From Limnomonas spitsbergensis (taxonomy: Eukaryota; Chlorophyta; Chlorophyceae; Chlamydomonadales), in the NCBI GenBank assembly GCA_037349105.1, contig JAYJMM010000058.1, positions 372,001-436,000 on the forward strand: a stretch of 64,000 nt of DNA, written 5' to 3'. The first letter of the stretch is position 1; each line of letters begins with the position of its first letter. The notes below the pieces were generated by a model. The model was not told the origin of the DNA, searched no databases, and saw nothing but the letters and a program-made list of their open reading frames with translations. The translations under genes and the position numbers were made by a program. Below are positions 52,801 through 61,542 of the stretch, one piece after another.

Positions 52801-55800
52801 TGCGCCAAATAGGCCCGATTGGAGTTAGGGGGGCCTGCCTTAAGAAAAGCCAGGCAAAGCCAAACGGGGGTTGGAGCGTTATAAAACATCACAATGTCCC
52901 ATCGTCACACTTCATCCACACTTCACACACACATCATTTGCACTCTGTTCACACTTGCCTCCCCTCATCCCTTGACTTCAACACCAATGGCTCTTCATAG
53001 CAAGGCACACGCCTGTTACCTACCCTTACTGGTGGATAGGTGGGCAAGCACACAGGCTATGGAACATAAATATGCATAACCTTTTCTCACGGTAACGACG
53101 CGGATGTGGCTTCGGCCCAGGTTGCACTGTTCCCTTAACTCTCACGCCCCCCACGGGACGTAGCTTTCTTTCTTTCTTTCTCCCTCCCTCTGCCTCCCTC
53201 CCACAGAATACAATTCCTGAGTATTGAATCCTACCTTAGTGCCACAGGCAACGCCAAGGATGATGTGAGGAGGGGGCATCACAAACAATTCCCTGTCCGG
53301 TTGACAGATCATCTCCTCACAGGCTGGCCTGCCCCATGTTGACAGATCATCTCCTCACAGGCGGGCCTGCCTCATGTTGACAGACCATCTACTCACAGGC
53401 TGGCCTGCCCCATGTTGACAGATCATCTACCCACAGGCAGGCCTGCCTCATGCTGACAGATCATCTACTCACAGGCGGGCCTGCCTCATGTTGACAGATC
53501 ATCTACCCACAGGCAGGCCTGCCTCATGTTGACAGATCATCTACTCACAGGCGGGCCTGCCTCATGTTGACAGATCATCTACCCACAGGCAGGCCTGCCT
53601 CATGTTGACAGATCATCTACTCACAGGCGGGCCTACCTCATGCAGACAGATCATCTACTCACAGGCGGGCCTGCCTCATGTTGACAGATCATGTACTCAC
53701 AGGCGGGCCTGCCTCATGCTGATAGATCATCTACTCACAGGCGGGCCTGCCTCATACTGACAGATCATCTACCCACAGGCAGGCCTGCCTCATGCTGACA
53801 GATCACCTACTCACAGGCTGGCCTGCCCCATGCTGACAGCTCATCTACTCACAGGCGGGCCTGCCTCATGCTGACAGATCATCTACTCACAGGCGGGCCT
53901 GCCTCATGCTGACAGATCATCTACTCACAGGCGGGCCAGCCTCATGTTGACAGATCATCTACTCACAGGCGGGCCTGCCTCATGCCAGGCGTACGTGTGC
54001 AGCATGATCACCGCGGGTCGCAGGGGGAAGTCCAGGACCTTGCGCAGGAGCCGTTCAAACGGGCGACGGGACTCATTGTCCATTGGGGGCCAGGGGCTGT
54101 GAACATCGTTATGCCTGAAGAGGGGACAAAGGGAACGGTGGGGGACGGTGGAGACACACGGCGGGTGGACGCTCAACTGTTTGGGAATATAAAAATGCCT
54201 AACCCTAAAGCCTACAAAATGGCTAACAAAGGGAGTGTGTGGTGACGATTGAGACGCATGCAGTGGGTGACCGCTCAACCGCCTGGGGGGGAAATGGCAG
54301 AAAACCCCAGGCCCATTGCAATGATTGCATGAAGGGCTGCCTTGCCATGCGCAGGGTCACATGTGGCCCCGCATTGGCTGAGAAAAGCAAGAGGGGCAGG
54401 CTCCCTCCTAATTTGTGCAACCATCGGCGTCGTGTTACATCATCTTCCAATAATAATCCCGAAATGGGATACCGTAATCGGGTCTTCAACGCCTCTGGTC
54501 GAAATTTATATACCGTAAAACGCGGGAGACATCGCTCAAATTAATTAATGATTGGGTTGCGGACCTGGATGCGTGCCGCTGCGTGGAGTATCAAAATACA
54601 TGACAAAGCGCCTGCCGGCCAACCCTCCTCCCTGCCATCCCATTCCCTGGCTTGACCAATGCAAGGCAGGGCGCATTCCCTGGCTTGATACATGCATGCC
54701 AGCACGCATCCATCCGCATCCCCTGAGCCATCACCTTCCCCAAGACTTGAAAGAAATCAAAACACCTAGCCTGTCCCACCTGCTGTGCTGTGAAATTCTG
54801 TGAAGTTTTTACAGTCTAACAGAGCATCACATTTGATGCATGGGACATGTGCCCGTAAACCGGTTCAAGCACTTGATACTTGTATATTCCACACTAGGCA
54901 GCAACCCTAGGACGCCAGGTCTGCAGCATGTGCTATGGCTACCACCCACAGGCCCGGCATCTAGGATCCCGGCGGTATGAACACAACCTTGAGCAACCCT
55001 GACAGCATGGCCAGGCAGCATGACCACAACCCCCCATACACCCGGCTTCAAGGATCCCAGGAACAGGAGGCCAACCACCCAGTGCTGTACCGAGTACGGT
55101 CTTAACGGTTGCCGAATTATGTAGCTGAGTTTCAGTCACAGCAATTTCAAGGCAAATTCAGCTACTTTACCAGCAACGGACCGTATTTACTTTACCAGCA
55201 ACGGACCGTATTTACTTTACCAGCAACGGACCGTATTTACTTTACCAGCAACGGACCGTATTTACTTTACCAGCAACGGACCGTATTTACTTTACCAGCA
55301 ACGGACCGTATTTACTTTACCAGCAACGGACCGTATTTACTTTACCAGCAACGGACCGTATTTACTTTACCAGCAACGGACCGTATTTACTTTACCAGCA
55401 ACGGACCGTATTTACTTTACCAGCAACGGACCGTATTTACTTTACCAGCAACGGACCGTATTTACTTTACCAGCAACGGACCGTATTTACTTTACCAGCA
55501 ACGGACCGTATTTACTTTACCAGCAACGGACCGTATTTACTTTACCAGCAACGGACCGTATTTACTTTACCAGCAACGGACCGTATTTACTTTACCAGCA
55601 ACGGACCGTATTTACTTTACCAGCAACGGACCGTATTTACTTTACCAGCAACGGACCGTATTTACTTTACCAGCAACGGACCGTATTTACTTTACCAGCA
55701 ACGGACCGTATTTACTTTACCAGCAACGGACCGTATTTACTTTACCAGCAACGGACCGTATTTGCACATTTTCTGAATTACGGCACAAATGCACCGCACT

Positions 55801-58396
55801 GCAACCCCCCATATGGCTTGCAGTCTTGAACATGACTTCATGAGCAGGCACAAGGCCATGTGCTGCACCCACGCATATTCTAGGATGATGATTGACGAGT
55901 TGATCGGGATGTGGATGGAGTTGCAGAGAGACATGTATTCAGAGCTTGCGCCGGGTACTGCTCCGTTGTACATCTGGGAGGGGTGGCAAGAATTTGAGCA
56001 GAGGAGTTTTTTTTATAGAAAAGGGTTAACCGGTAGGGGGTATTTTTTTACAGAAACGGGTGTCACCCGGGGTGTCACTGTGTCAGTACTCAGTAAGGGA
56101 GCCAGGGCGGCATCACGGGCTTGGTGGCGGGGCGGGAGCGGGTCATGCAAGAATCAAACATGGAGGGAACAGTTCTGCATGGGGAGAAAACATTTCCGGG
56201 CTGCCTTACTTCGATGCTTACAAGGTGGCGGCATGCACGCTGTAGGTAAATAAAGTGTTTTCTGACCCTTGCAGCCATGCAGCTATTGCGCAACGTCGGT
56301 GATGTACCCCTAAACAATCCACACGTTGAATTGAGACACCACCAGGGACCTCGCCAGAGCCCCCCCCCACCTTTATGACAGGGAGAAACAAAACCATGTC
56401 CCCCAGGGGCGTGAGGGTTAAGGAAACAGAGCAGCATGGTCTGAGGCGGCGTCCGCACCGCTACCATCATATGTGAGGGGAAAAGCTCAGCTCCTAAGCA
56501 ATCCATTTCATGTTTGTTTGCCACTGGCCACCGGGGGACACCAACAGCAAGTGTGCAATCTTATGTATTCTGATTCACTACCCCCCGGGGACACCACTAG
56601 CGGCCACCGCTGGCATCAAGTCAACCTGAATACAAGAAGTTGAGGGTTTAGGGTTTAAAATGCTTAACCCTAGACCCTAAACCCTTATACAACTGGCAAG
56701 GGCCTAGCCTACACCTGCTCCCTCTATAGGCTCTTCAGTGAGGTGCATGATTTGAAATTGAGAGCCTCCGTCAGGGACCTGCTATTGTCCTGCTGGCAGG
56801 GATATTCATAGGATCCCCCAAAGTTCCTACCAAAGATCACCCTGAATATTGATAGGCTCCCCCAAAGGTCCTACCAAACATCACCCAGAATATTCCAATC
56901 AAGATCCAACACCAGACTTCATCAAAGATTCCCTGGGAGAGCCTCTCACAATCTCACAACCTAGAGGCTGCTTACTTGCTTAGTGTCCTGGGCAGGCTGG
57001 TCCCTCCAGAGGAACCCAAAGTGCGCTCTGATATCCACCACCTTAACAATGCTCAGTTGTCATCCAAAGCTTAAACAATAGCCTGAGGCACACATCATGG
57101 AGGATAATGACAAGCTGGTGATGGCACTGGGGGATGCCGACCTCGCACTGTTTCACACTATTCACAGCCCCACAAGGTCCATACCACGCTCTTACTGCAA
57201 CATTTGACTCGGGGTACGCATCCTGGAACCAGTTGAGGAGGTATCGCGGCCACGGAAAGCCGTTGATGGCTCCATGACCCACGGTGTTGCTGCCTCCAAC
57301 CACCGACACCAGAATTGGCTCTTTCCGCCTCGCCTGCGGTTTTCAGAGTTTGCACAGAGGACGCGAGTAATTTGGAGGACATGACCAATGCTGCTGAGTG
57401 CTGATAGTGCTGCCTATTGTGCATGATTCAGCTACATGCATGTGTTGTCAGTTCAGCGGGCCATGATAATGGTCAGGGCACAAACAGCTCATGGACAGGG
57501 GGCCTTCGTTGGGATTGCAGGCTTGTAGTACATGCTGGGATTGCAGTTCATGTTGGGATTGCAGTACAAGTTGGGATTGCAGTACATGTTGGGATTGCAG
57601 TACATGTTCGCACATCAACGCATCCAGCTAGACAATACTTTCGAAAGGTACAGGCAGTGAAAATAGGAAAGAGGAGGCAGGAGGATTGGCTGCCAGAATC
57701 GAGAGTGCTGCCGGGACACTCTTAAACATTCCTGACTTGAAGGAATTATTCGCATTGAGATTGAATGTGCAGCAAACATCATTACGTTCGTAGAGGATAT
57801 GGTCAGGATGGGCTACTTTCACCAGCATGGGCAGTATGTGCTGCATGGGCTTCATGGGATGCACAGGTGTTTTGAGCTACATGGTTTGCATGGGTCGCAC
57901 AAGCTGTATGGGCAGCATCATGTGCATGCTCTGCATGGGCAGTACAGGCTGCATGGGCTCAAAGGAGAGCATAGGCTGTATGGGCTGCAAAGGCCAAAGA
58001 ACCTGTGTACTGTTAAAAACACGATTGGAATTCATGACATTTATCAGTTATAAGGCTCAAGGAAGTGCATGGTCTCTCCATGCCCCTGCCTCGTCTTTAG
58101 TGCACCCGCCACCCGGACCCATGTCCCATGTGCCCTGCCCCCTCCCCTCCATCTGCACCCTCTCCGCCCTTTGCATTGTTCCACACCTTATCCAGCGCTA
58201 ATCGAAGCCTGTTGTGTGCCCCCATGTAGCTGATCCCGTTCTCGAGGTTATCACGGGGCATCATCCAGTTGGGGGTGGCTCCCCGGGTGTAAGGCGGGAG
58301 GGGCGGTCCCGATGAAGCGATCGACGGAATTAGGACGATGACGCAGCCAATGATGCAAAGCAGCAAACCCATCCTCTCCCCGATCATCATCGACAT
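43887..58396 (-). CDS. Gene C: SGNH/GDSL-type esterase with N-terminal signal/anchor and Cys-rich C-terminal domain
   Basis: Exons: 58396-58187, 57333-57196, 55973-55873, 54114-53967, 52658-52536, 50220-50113, 49452-49315, 47215-46911, 45236-45107 and a short last exon near 43.9 kb; phases agree at all joins, giving 467 codons plus 10-15. A hydrophobic stretch (residues 10-27) indicates secretion or a type II anchor. Catalytic blocks of the SGNH superfamily are all seen: block I GGSN with Ser85, block II NGAVPG, block III EYAHND with Asn152, block V SDGVH with Asp253 and His256. The nucleophile sits in GGSN instead of GDSL, a known variant. Residues 323-467 form a C-terminal domain with WTWVDD and a Cys cluster (CSGGCQC). 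The natural ester substrate cannot be read from sequence; a cell-wall or extracellular glycan ester is a guess. Confidence 0.86.
43893..44004. repeat. Telomere-like tract between perfect 44-bp direct repeats
   Basis: 43893-43936 and 43961-44004 are identical (start ctcacaccatgagaggggac, end ggtcagttaga). Between them is exactly ggtttag, ggtttag-type telomere sequence, 43937-43960. Confidence 0.95.
43940..43987 (-). CDS. Gene C candidate last exon
   Basis: Acceptor cttgaag with a CTAAC branch-like site just upstream; phase 0. Reads VHGPLSWCE and then into the telomere-like tract, stopping at a TAA inside it. An identical acceptor copy at 43919 gives VHGPLSWCEG and a stop instead. Weak support: short, and no family match. 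Confidence 0.35.
   Translation of the reverse strand: MHGPLSWCETLNPKP
44035..45005. repeat. CCACACCCACACTCAG array, about 1 kb
   Basis: Imperfect units of ccacacccacactcag and ccacacccacacccgg with (CA)n runs and larger repeats of about 160 bp. Lies in the last intron of gene C; the 376-codon plus-strand open frame here is a repeat artefact. Confidence 0.92.
45107..45236 (-). CDS. Gene C exon 9 (Cys-rich C-terminal part)
   Basis: Acceptor cctgcag, donor CAG|gtcagg; phase 2 in, 0 out. Encodes SYELMGQASLNCSGGCQCEG, the Cys-rich signature of the C-terminal domain. Confidence 0.86.
45420..46330. repeat. ~26-bp TTCAGGGTTAAGGACAGAAGATAAG array
   Basis: About 28 units of ggttaaggacagaagataag and ggttcag. 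A 120-bp non-repeat block (45911-46031) recurs at 46318-46437, so the array was duplicated as a larger unit. Confidence 0.9.
46400..46640. repeat. TAGTGCTGGACCCTAAACCC repeat
   Basis: Five to six imperfect units near 45 bp with aaatatgcgaggggcaaggg. Gene C intron. Confidence 0.75.
46675..46910. repeat. Donor-bearing repeat beside gene C exon 8, 3 copies
   Basis: ctgcgcagcttgggcc plus aagccacatccatgacct recur with period about 70; on the minus strand each gives GCGCAG|gtgggtgg, the exon 8 donor. The unit also contains part of the GATGTGGCTT dispersed repeat. Confidence 0.85.
46911..47215 (-). CDS. Gene C exon 8 (C-terminal domain, first part)
   Basis: Acceptor cttgcag, donor AG|gtgggt; phase 0 in, 2 out. 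Encodes HENWTWVDDSRHKAG, GFSCTTVGAAISFALDT and an Ala/Pro/Asp-rich insert before VSIGVAHRR. Confidence 0.85.
47216..47450. repeat. Acceptor-bearing repeat before gene C exon 8, 3 copies
   Basis: The exon start and acceptor (tgaatgctctgc, then aggcgggta) recur at 47289 and 47413, linked by copies of gccggcaggaaacgtgtgaa. Confidence 0.88.
47455..48340. other. Gene C intron 7 stretch without exons
   Basis: 47538-47580 and 48385-48418 are diverged copies of one segment (aacacttcaatctgaacact / gaacacttcaacctgaaccc). 48105-48195 has three copies of gatgctgttgctagatgctg. No coding sequence supported. Confidence 0.55.
48570..49310. repeat. CCCTTCCCCCTCGCCCTT array next to gene C exon 7 donor
   Basis: Polypyrimidine (plus strand) array of ccccctcgcccttcccctcc and ccccactcagccccctcact units. 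It begins within ten bases of the exon 7 donor. Open frames here in several frames are repeat artefacts. Confidence 0.93.
49315..49452 (-). CDS. Gene C exon 7
   Basis: 46 codons, acceptor caaag, donor AAG|gtgggt. Encodes PIPVPMIPGNLPTVSDHCL, matching the PPPMxxGN...C segment that follows block V in related algal proteins (from memory of the family). The acceptor choice is less certain than the donor. Confidence 0.7.
49540..50006. other. Intron stretch with CATGCACCATG-type repeats and a dispersed repeat copy
   Basis: 49680-49810 has imperfect repeats of caccatgcgtaatgcgccat. 49905-49990 is a GATGTGGCTT dispersed repeat copy. No exon supported. Confidence 0.55.
50007..50112. repeat. Copy of gene C exon 6 donor segment
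   Basis: ccatggacttgccttcacaa at 50019 repeats the sequence at 50101, so the exon end and its GC donor occur twice, about 82 bp apart, with ggcggcccccttcc before each. Confidence 0.85.
50113..50220 (-). CDS. Gene C exon 6 (SGNH block V)
   Basis: 36 codons, acceptor ctcatag. Encodes YSDGVHGSGDTGYRAMAEML with the catalytic Asp and His. The best donor is AAG|gcaagt, a GC-AG type; a poorer GT donor (gtgaag) six bases earlier would drop two residues. Confidence 0.87.
50221..51735. repeat. 57-bp array repeating gene C exon 6 acceptor, about 26 units
   Basis: Each unit holds aagggcttccgttgtctatg plus aggaggg; on the minus strand this is ccctcctcatag followed by acaacggaagccctt, a close copy of the exon 6 acceptor and first codons. 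Confidence 0.95.
52065..52205. repeat. ~42-bp repeat, 3 copies
   Basis: tttcagcgcagttcacactt then atttccacagagtgagcg, three times, in gene C intron 5. Confidence 0.88.
52395..52440. repeat. Copy of gene C exon 5 donor end
   Basis: tgctccaccctgagccctga matches tggtccaccctgaaccctga at the true exon end. Confidence 0.75.
52536..52658 (-). CDS. Gene C exon 5
   Basis: 41 codons, acceptor gcacag, donor AGG|gtggac. Encodes FWDNAERDHTEMGLYYSLP, the segment between blocks III and V. Both ends have one diverged copy nearby (52740-52800 and 52395-52440). Confidence 0.82.
52735..52805. repeat. Copy of gene C exon 5 acceptor end
   Basis: tgtgtggtcacgatctgtat and aataggccatgtg parallel ccgtgtggtcacgttccgca and aataggccctgtg at the true exon start. 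Confidence 0.82.
53088..53175 (+). repeat. GATGTGGCTT dispersed repeat, copy 4
   Basis: ggtaacgacgcggatgtggc, then ctcacgccccccacggga. Best-preserved copy together with that at 18198. Confidence 0.65.
53305..53966. repeat. 38-bp array repeating gene C exon 4 donor, about 17 units
   Basis: Units gacagatcatctactcacag plus gcgggcctgcctcatg; minus strand GCCCGCCTGTGAGTAGATGA reproduces the exon 4 donor CCT|gtgagt. The array touches the exon itself. Confidence 0.95.
53967..54114 (-). CDS. Gene C exon 4 (SGNH block III)
   Basis: Acceptor cttcag, donor CCT|gtgagt; phase 2 in, 0 out. The join creates EYAHND with the catalytic Asn. Continues with RRPFERLLRKVL and AVIMLHTYAW, as expected of the fold. 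Confidence 0.87.
54119..54295. repeat. Two-copy repeat before gene C exon 4
   Basis: gagacacacggcgggtggac with gctcaactg (54150) and gagacgcatgcagtgggtga with gctcaaccg (54250). 54296-55140 is unique intron sequence with no supported exon. Confidence 0.7.
55150..55763. repeat. 25-bp array, about 24 identical copies
   Basis: Unit tttactttaccagcaacgga plus ccgta, with no visible variant among full units. Gene C intron 3. The long plus-strand open frame is a repeat artefact. Confidence 0.96.
55873..55973 (-). CDS. Gene C exon 3 (SGNH block II)
   Basis: Acceptor tcccag, donor GC|gtgggt; phase 0 in, 2 out. Encodes YNGAVPGASSEYMSLC and IIILEY; the oxyanion-hole Gly is expected in NGAVPG. Confidence 0.88.
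55974..57195. other. Gene C intron 2
   Basis: Holds a reverse GATGTGGCTT dispersed repeat copy (56395-56465), a short telomere-like piece (56645-56690, ggtttagggttt and accctaaaccc) and a two-copy ataggatcccccaaagttcc-type repeat (56808-56900). No exon supported. Confidence 0.55.
57196..57333 (-). CDS. Gene C exon 2 (SGNH block I)
   Basis: 46 codons, acceptor ccgcag, donor GCA|gtaaga. Encodes ILVSVVGGSNTVGHGA, with the catalytic Ser in GGSN. Confidence 0.88.
57535..57610. repeat. GGGATTGCAGTACATGTT array, 4-5 copies
   Basis: 19-bp unit in gene C intron 1, followed at 57820-57985 by an irregular gcatgggcagtacaggctgc repeat. Confidence 0.85.
58187..58396 (-). CDS. Gene C exon 1 (signal/anchor)
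   Basis: 70 codons, ATG at 58396 chosen because the upstream in-frame sequence has no earlier ATG. Donor AAG|gtgtgg. Contains MGLLLCIIGCVIVLIPSIAS, a hydrophobic signal or anchor, then a Pro-rich linker. Confidence 0.8.
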
Positions 58397-58757
58397 GGCA
58401 ATATCGAATTTTTGAAAGGCTGTTTTGAGGGGGCTGCACAATGATAAGGCGCCAGCTGGCGCAGGCTGATCTGTGTCTCCAATTTGAATTCTCTGATTAG
58501 GGGTGCTGACACAGGAATATTTACGATTTACAGTTGCTAGTTTCGGGAGAGTTGTTCTGCGCAGAGAACTCTCTGGTTCTGCGCTATGTGCGAGTACCGT
58601 ACATGTAAACCATATCTATATAAACGTGTGTCTTGCGTTCGCGCTTCGCAAGAAATATCTCACTCTATTGATTGAATTTCCTAGGTTGCGTCGCTGTACC
58701 TGTGCCCAGGCTGTGCCAAACAAATGCTGTTCTGATTTTATAATCCATACTTCCCAG
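58397..58757. promoter_or_regulatory. Divergent region between gene C start and gene D
   Basis: About 360 bp. Holds either a shared promoter or an unresolved first exon of gene D. A tatataaacg-like stretch near 58616-58626 could be a TATA-type element for the plus strand, but is unproven. Confidence 0.3.
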
Positions 58758-59043
58758 TGCCGCTGGCCTTGGCGCTGACTTCTTACTGGTATCGCTGTAA
58801 TGAATACGCTGCCAGTAGGCCTGATCACTGCATGCGGAATGGCACAATGCGGAACAAGGCATTCATCGAGGGCAACCTGCCTTTCTGCAGAGTCGCCGAC
58901 CTCATCCTCGGGGAGCAAGCCAAGTCTGGCAGCAAACTCCGGGTGACGCGGGACGGCAAACTGGATGATCCAGTTGTGGAGGCACAGTATGCGGCCGTGC
59001 AAAGGCATTGCCCGGGTGCCAGAGTTTCCGCAACAACTTACAG
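58758..59043 (+). CDS. Gene D internal exon
   Basis: In-frame stop at 58733-58735 lies before a good acceptor (pyrimidine-rich, cttcccag). Phase 1 in, 2 out. Encodes FIEGNLPFCRVADLILGEQA and several Cys. Not recognised. Confidence 0.5.
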
Positions 59044-59089
59044 GTAAGCAGCAGCTTGTCCAACAGCGTACACTGTCAAAGTGTCCAGT

Positions 59090-59815
59090 GAGCAGCATGC
59101 ATGTAAGCATTCCTTACTCTGCACATGTTGCTACGGATAACATAAGATTGCCTAATTTGAATGTTCCACTGGCCCATGCTAAGATGCCCTACTCTTCACA
59201 TGGGACGATTGCCTCCTTTGACTCAATCACTCGTACATGCAAGCATATCCTACTAATTGCATGGTACGTTTGCCTCCTTTTACTGCTTCATTCACACATG
59301 CAAGCATATCATTCTCTTCACATGGCGGTTGCCTCATTTGACCGTTTCATTGTCACATGCAAGCATATCCTACTCTTCGCATGGTACGACTGCCTCCTTT
59401 TACTGCTTCATTCACACATGCAAGCACATCTTACCCTTCGCATGGTAGGTTTGCTTACTATTACTGCTTCATTCGCACATGCAAGCGTACCGTGCTCAAC
59501 AAATGGTACACTTGTCTTATCTGACTGTTTCACATGCACATGCAAGCATTCCTTAATCCTTACCCTGCACATGAAACAATTGCCTCCTTTGACCCTGTCA
59601 TTCTCACAAGGAAGCATATCCTACTCCTTGCATAGTATGATTGCCCCCTTTGACTGCTTCGTTCGAACATGCAAGCATACCCTACTCTTTGCATGGTACA
59701 ACTGCTTTCTTTGACTGTTTCATTGGCACATGCAAGCATGGCCTACACTTCACATGGAACGATCGCCTCATTAGACCTCATCGTTTCATTCGCATGTGCA
59801 AGCATACCCTATGAT
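59090..59815. repeat. ~70-bp diverged array in gene D intron, about 10 copies
   Basis: Units contain acatgcaagcatatcctact, then cgcatggtac and gcctcctttgactgcttcat. Divergence is moderate, so the array is older than that at 55150. Confidence 0.85.
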
Positions 59816-60968
59816 TGCCTTGTTTGAACGTTTCGTTAAGTCATTCAATGAAGGTGTCCTTATGGCCCCGAGGACGACACCTGGCGGGCTGATACCAGCG
59901 ATCCATTTGGCCCCTGCGGCCTGCGCCGCTCCAAGATCAAGGCTGGCCTGGTCAAGAAGGTCGGTTGTCAATTCCACATGGTAGTGTCACAAACACGGCA
60001 TCAGCGTGCGGCGGGAACAGCGATAGCGAGATGGTACCAGCACAAGCACATCAACGCTACAGGACACGTATGCCATGGACCAGGCTTCATGCCATTGGGG
60101 GAAAGCCAGCCAGCAATGGGGCAGGAGCTGCCGGCCCTGCCAGTCAGCCCGCTGCACAGTCCGCCACACAGCCCTCCACAACCACCTCCTGATCAGTCTG
60201 AATCCGTTGCAGGCGAGCTTGACACCTCTGCTGCGGCACCTGTCAGTCAGGGCGTCACGGGCTCCCCAGACGCTATGCTGACTCAGCTTGCAGCCAGCGT
60301 ATCTCAACTTGCTGCCGTGTTGCAATCTGCGGCTGACGCGTACAGCAGTGCCAAGCGCACTGCATTGGACCTTGGGGCGGAAAGCATTCGGCTTTCCAGC
60401 AGGTGGCGGATCCAGCCGGAAAACGGCTGCGGCTGGTGGCAGGCATGGTGCCGTGTGCGGTACAGTCAACGACCACAGCATTTTCCCCCTCAAGCCTGAC
60501 GTGGGAAGCTCCGCCGGCACCTGATGCAGCTCTGCCTAACGTGCAGCAGCCCACTACCCCGGAAGTGGCCACGACATCCGCCGCAAACGTACCTGGCGCC
60601 GCGATGGTTCTAGATCTCAGTGTCCCCTTTTGAGTCCCATGAAGGGCGCGAAGGGTCACGGACAGAGTTCAGCAGAGCTCCTAGGAGCTCAGGAGACCCG
60701 AGCCGGAACCAAAGTGGGGGCAGCCAGCAGGCAGCGATGGCCGTCAGTTAGCATCCACAGACAACGTGAAGACACTGTATCCCCACATGTTCCCCATGTC
60801 TTGGGACCCGAGGCTTGTCTACAAATGCTAGTTAACGGATTCAACGGGCTGCCAGAGCTCGTGGCCACGCAGCACTTCTTGAGGCTGCCATTGGAGCAGC
60901 AGCAGGTGCTCTACCTACACATGGCGGCGATGCTTCAAATGAGCATCAACCTGTGTCAGCGTATGTAA

Positions 60969-61540
60969 ATGGGAGACACAACCGCAACTACAAGGCTGTA
61001 GACGGGTGTTCAATTTAGTACTCATGCAACTTGATTTTATATATTTACCGGTATAGGCCGATGAGGATACGGTTGGAATACGGCAGGGTAGGAATAGTAG
61101 GATGCTGTTCGTGCTGGCTATTTCATTTGGCCTTTGTGGCAGGGCCGTGCGGTGGTGGCTGGCAAGACTAACTGCTTCGATTTTTGAATCGCATGTAGTC
61201 TTGCCGGCCATTAAGACTCGCAAGACTAAGTGCTTGAAAAGCTCGCGTAAAACTGCCTGCAGGAACGGCATCAAGCATGTGTGGGCATGTGCTCTCTTGT
61301 TCGAACGTTGAGGGTGGAGCATGCGTGGTCACGGAGCCACGGGAGGGGCGGTGACTTTGAACTGCACTTACCGGTTTGCCTCTTCAGGCTGCGAGCAAGT
61401 AGTGACAGCTAGTACTGCAATGTCGTGACGTACCCTGAACTTCTGAAACCTCATTGGAGCCCAGATAAATCACGTTCAAAACCGGAGAGACCCAAACCCT
61501 GGCATTGCTTCCCATCTTGTCGTATGAGGTTGGCCTGTCT
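60969..61540. other. Intergenic after gene D
   Basis: No gene supported; short open frames only. Repeated gcaagactaa-type words at 61165-61230 are the only visible structure. Confidence 0.4.
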
Positions 61541-61542
61541 CA

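Larger units (their letters stand above)
58758..60968 (+). pseudogene. Gene D: partial, apparently frameshifted gene with possible zinc-finger segment
   Basis: Exon at 58758-59043 (acceptor ttcccag, donor AG|gtaagc) joins in phase to an exon starting at 59854 (acceptor atgaag). The second exon reads RRSKIKAGLVKKVGCQFHMVV, then ARWYQHKHINATGHVCHG; the Cys, His-x-His and Cys-His-Gly spacing loosely resembles zinc fingers of FAR1/MULE-type proteins. The reading frame then shifts near 60370-60400 into one that ends at 60632 (AAMVLDLSVPF, TGA), and again near 60630 into one ending at 60966-60968 (LRLPLEQQQVLYLHMAAMLQ, stop). Both shifts are in the same direction. No first exon or start codon is resolved. 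It could be a decayed gene, an element-derived gene, or a good gene with sequencing indels. Confidence 0.45.
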
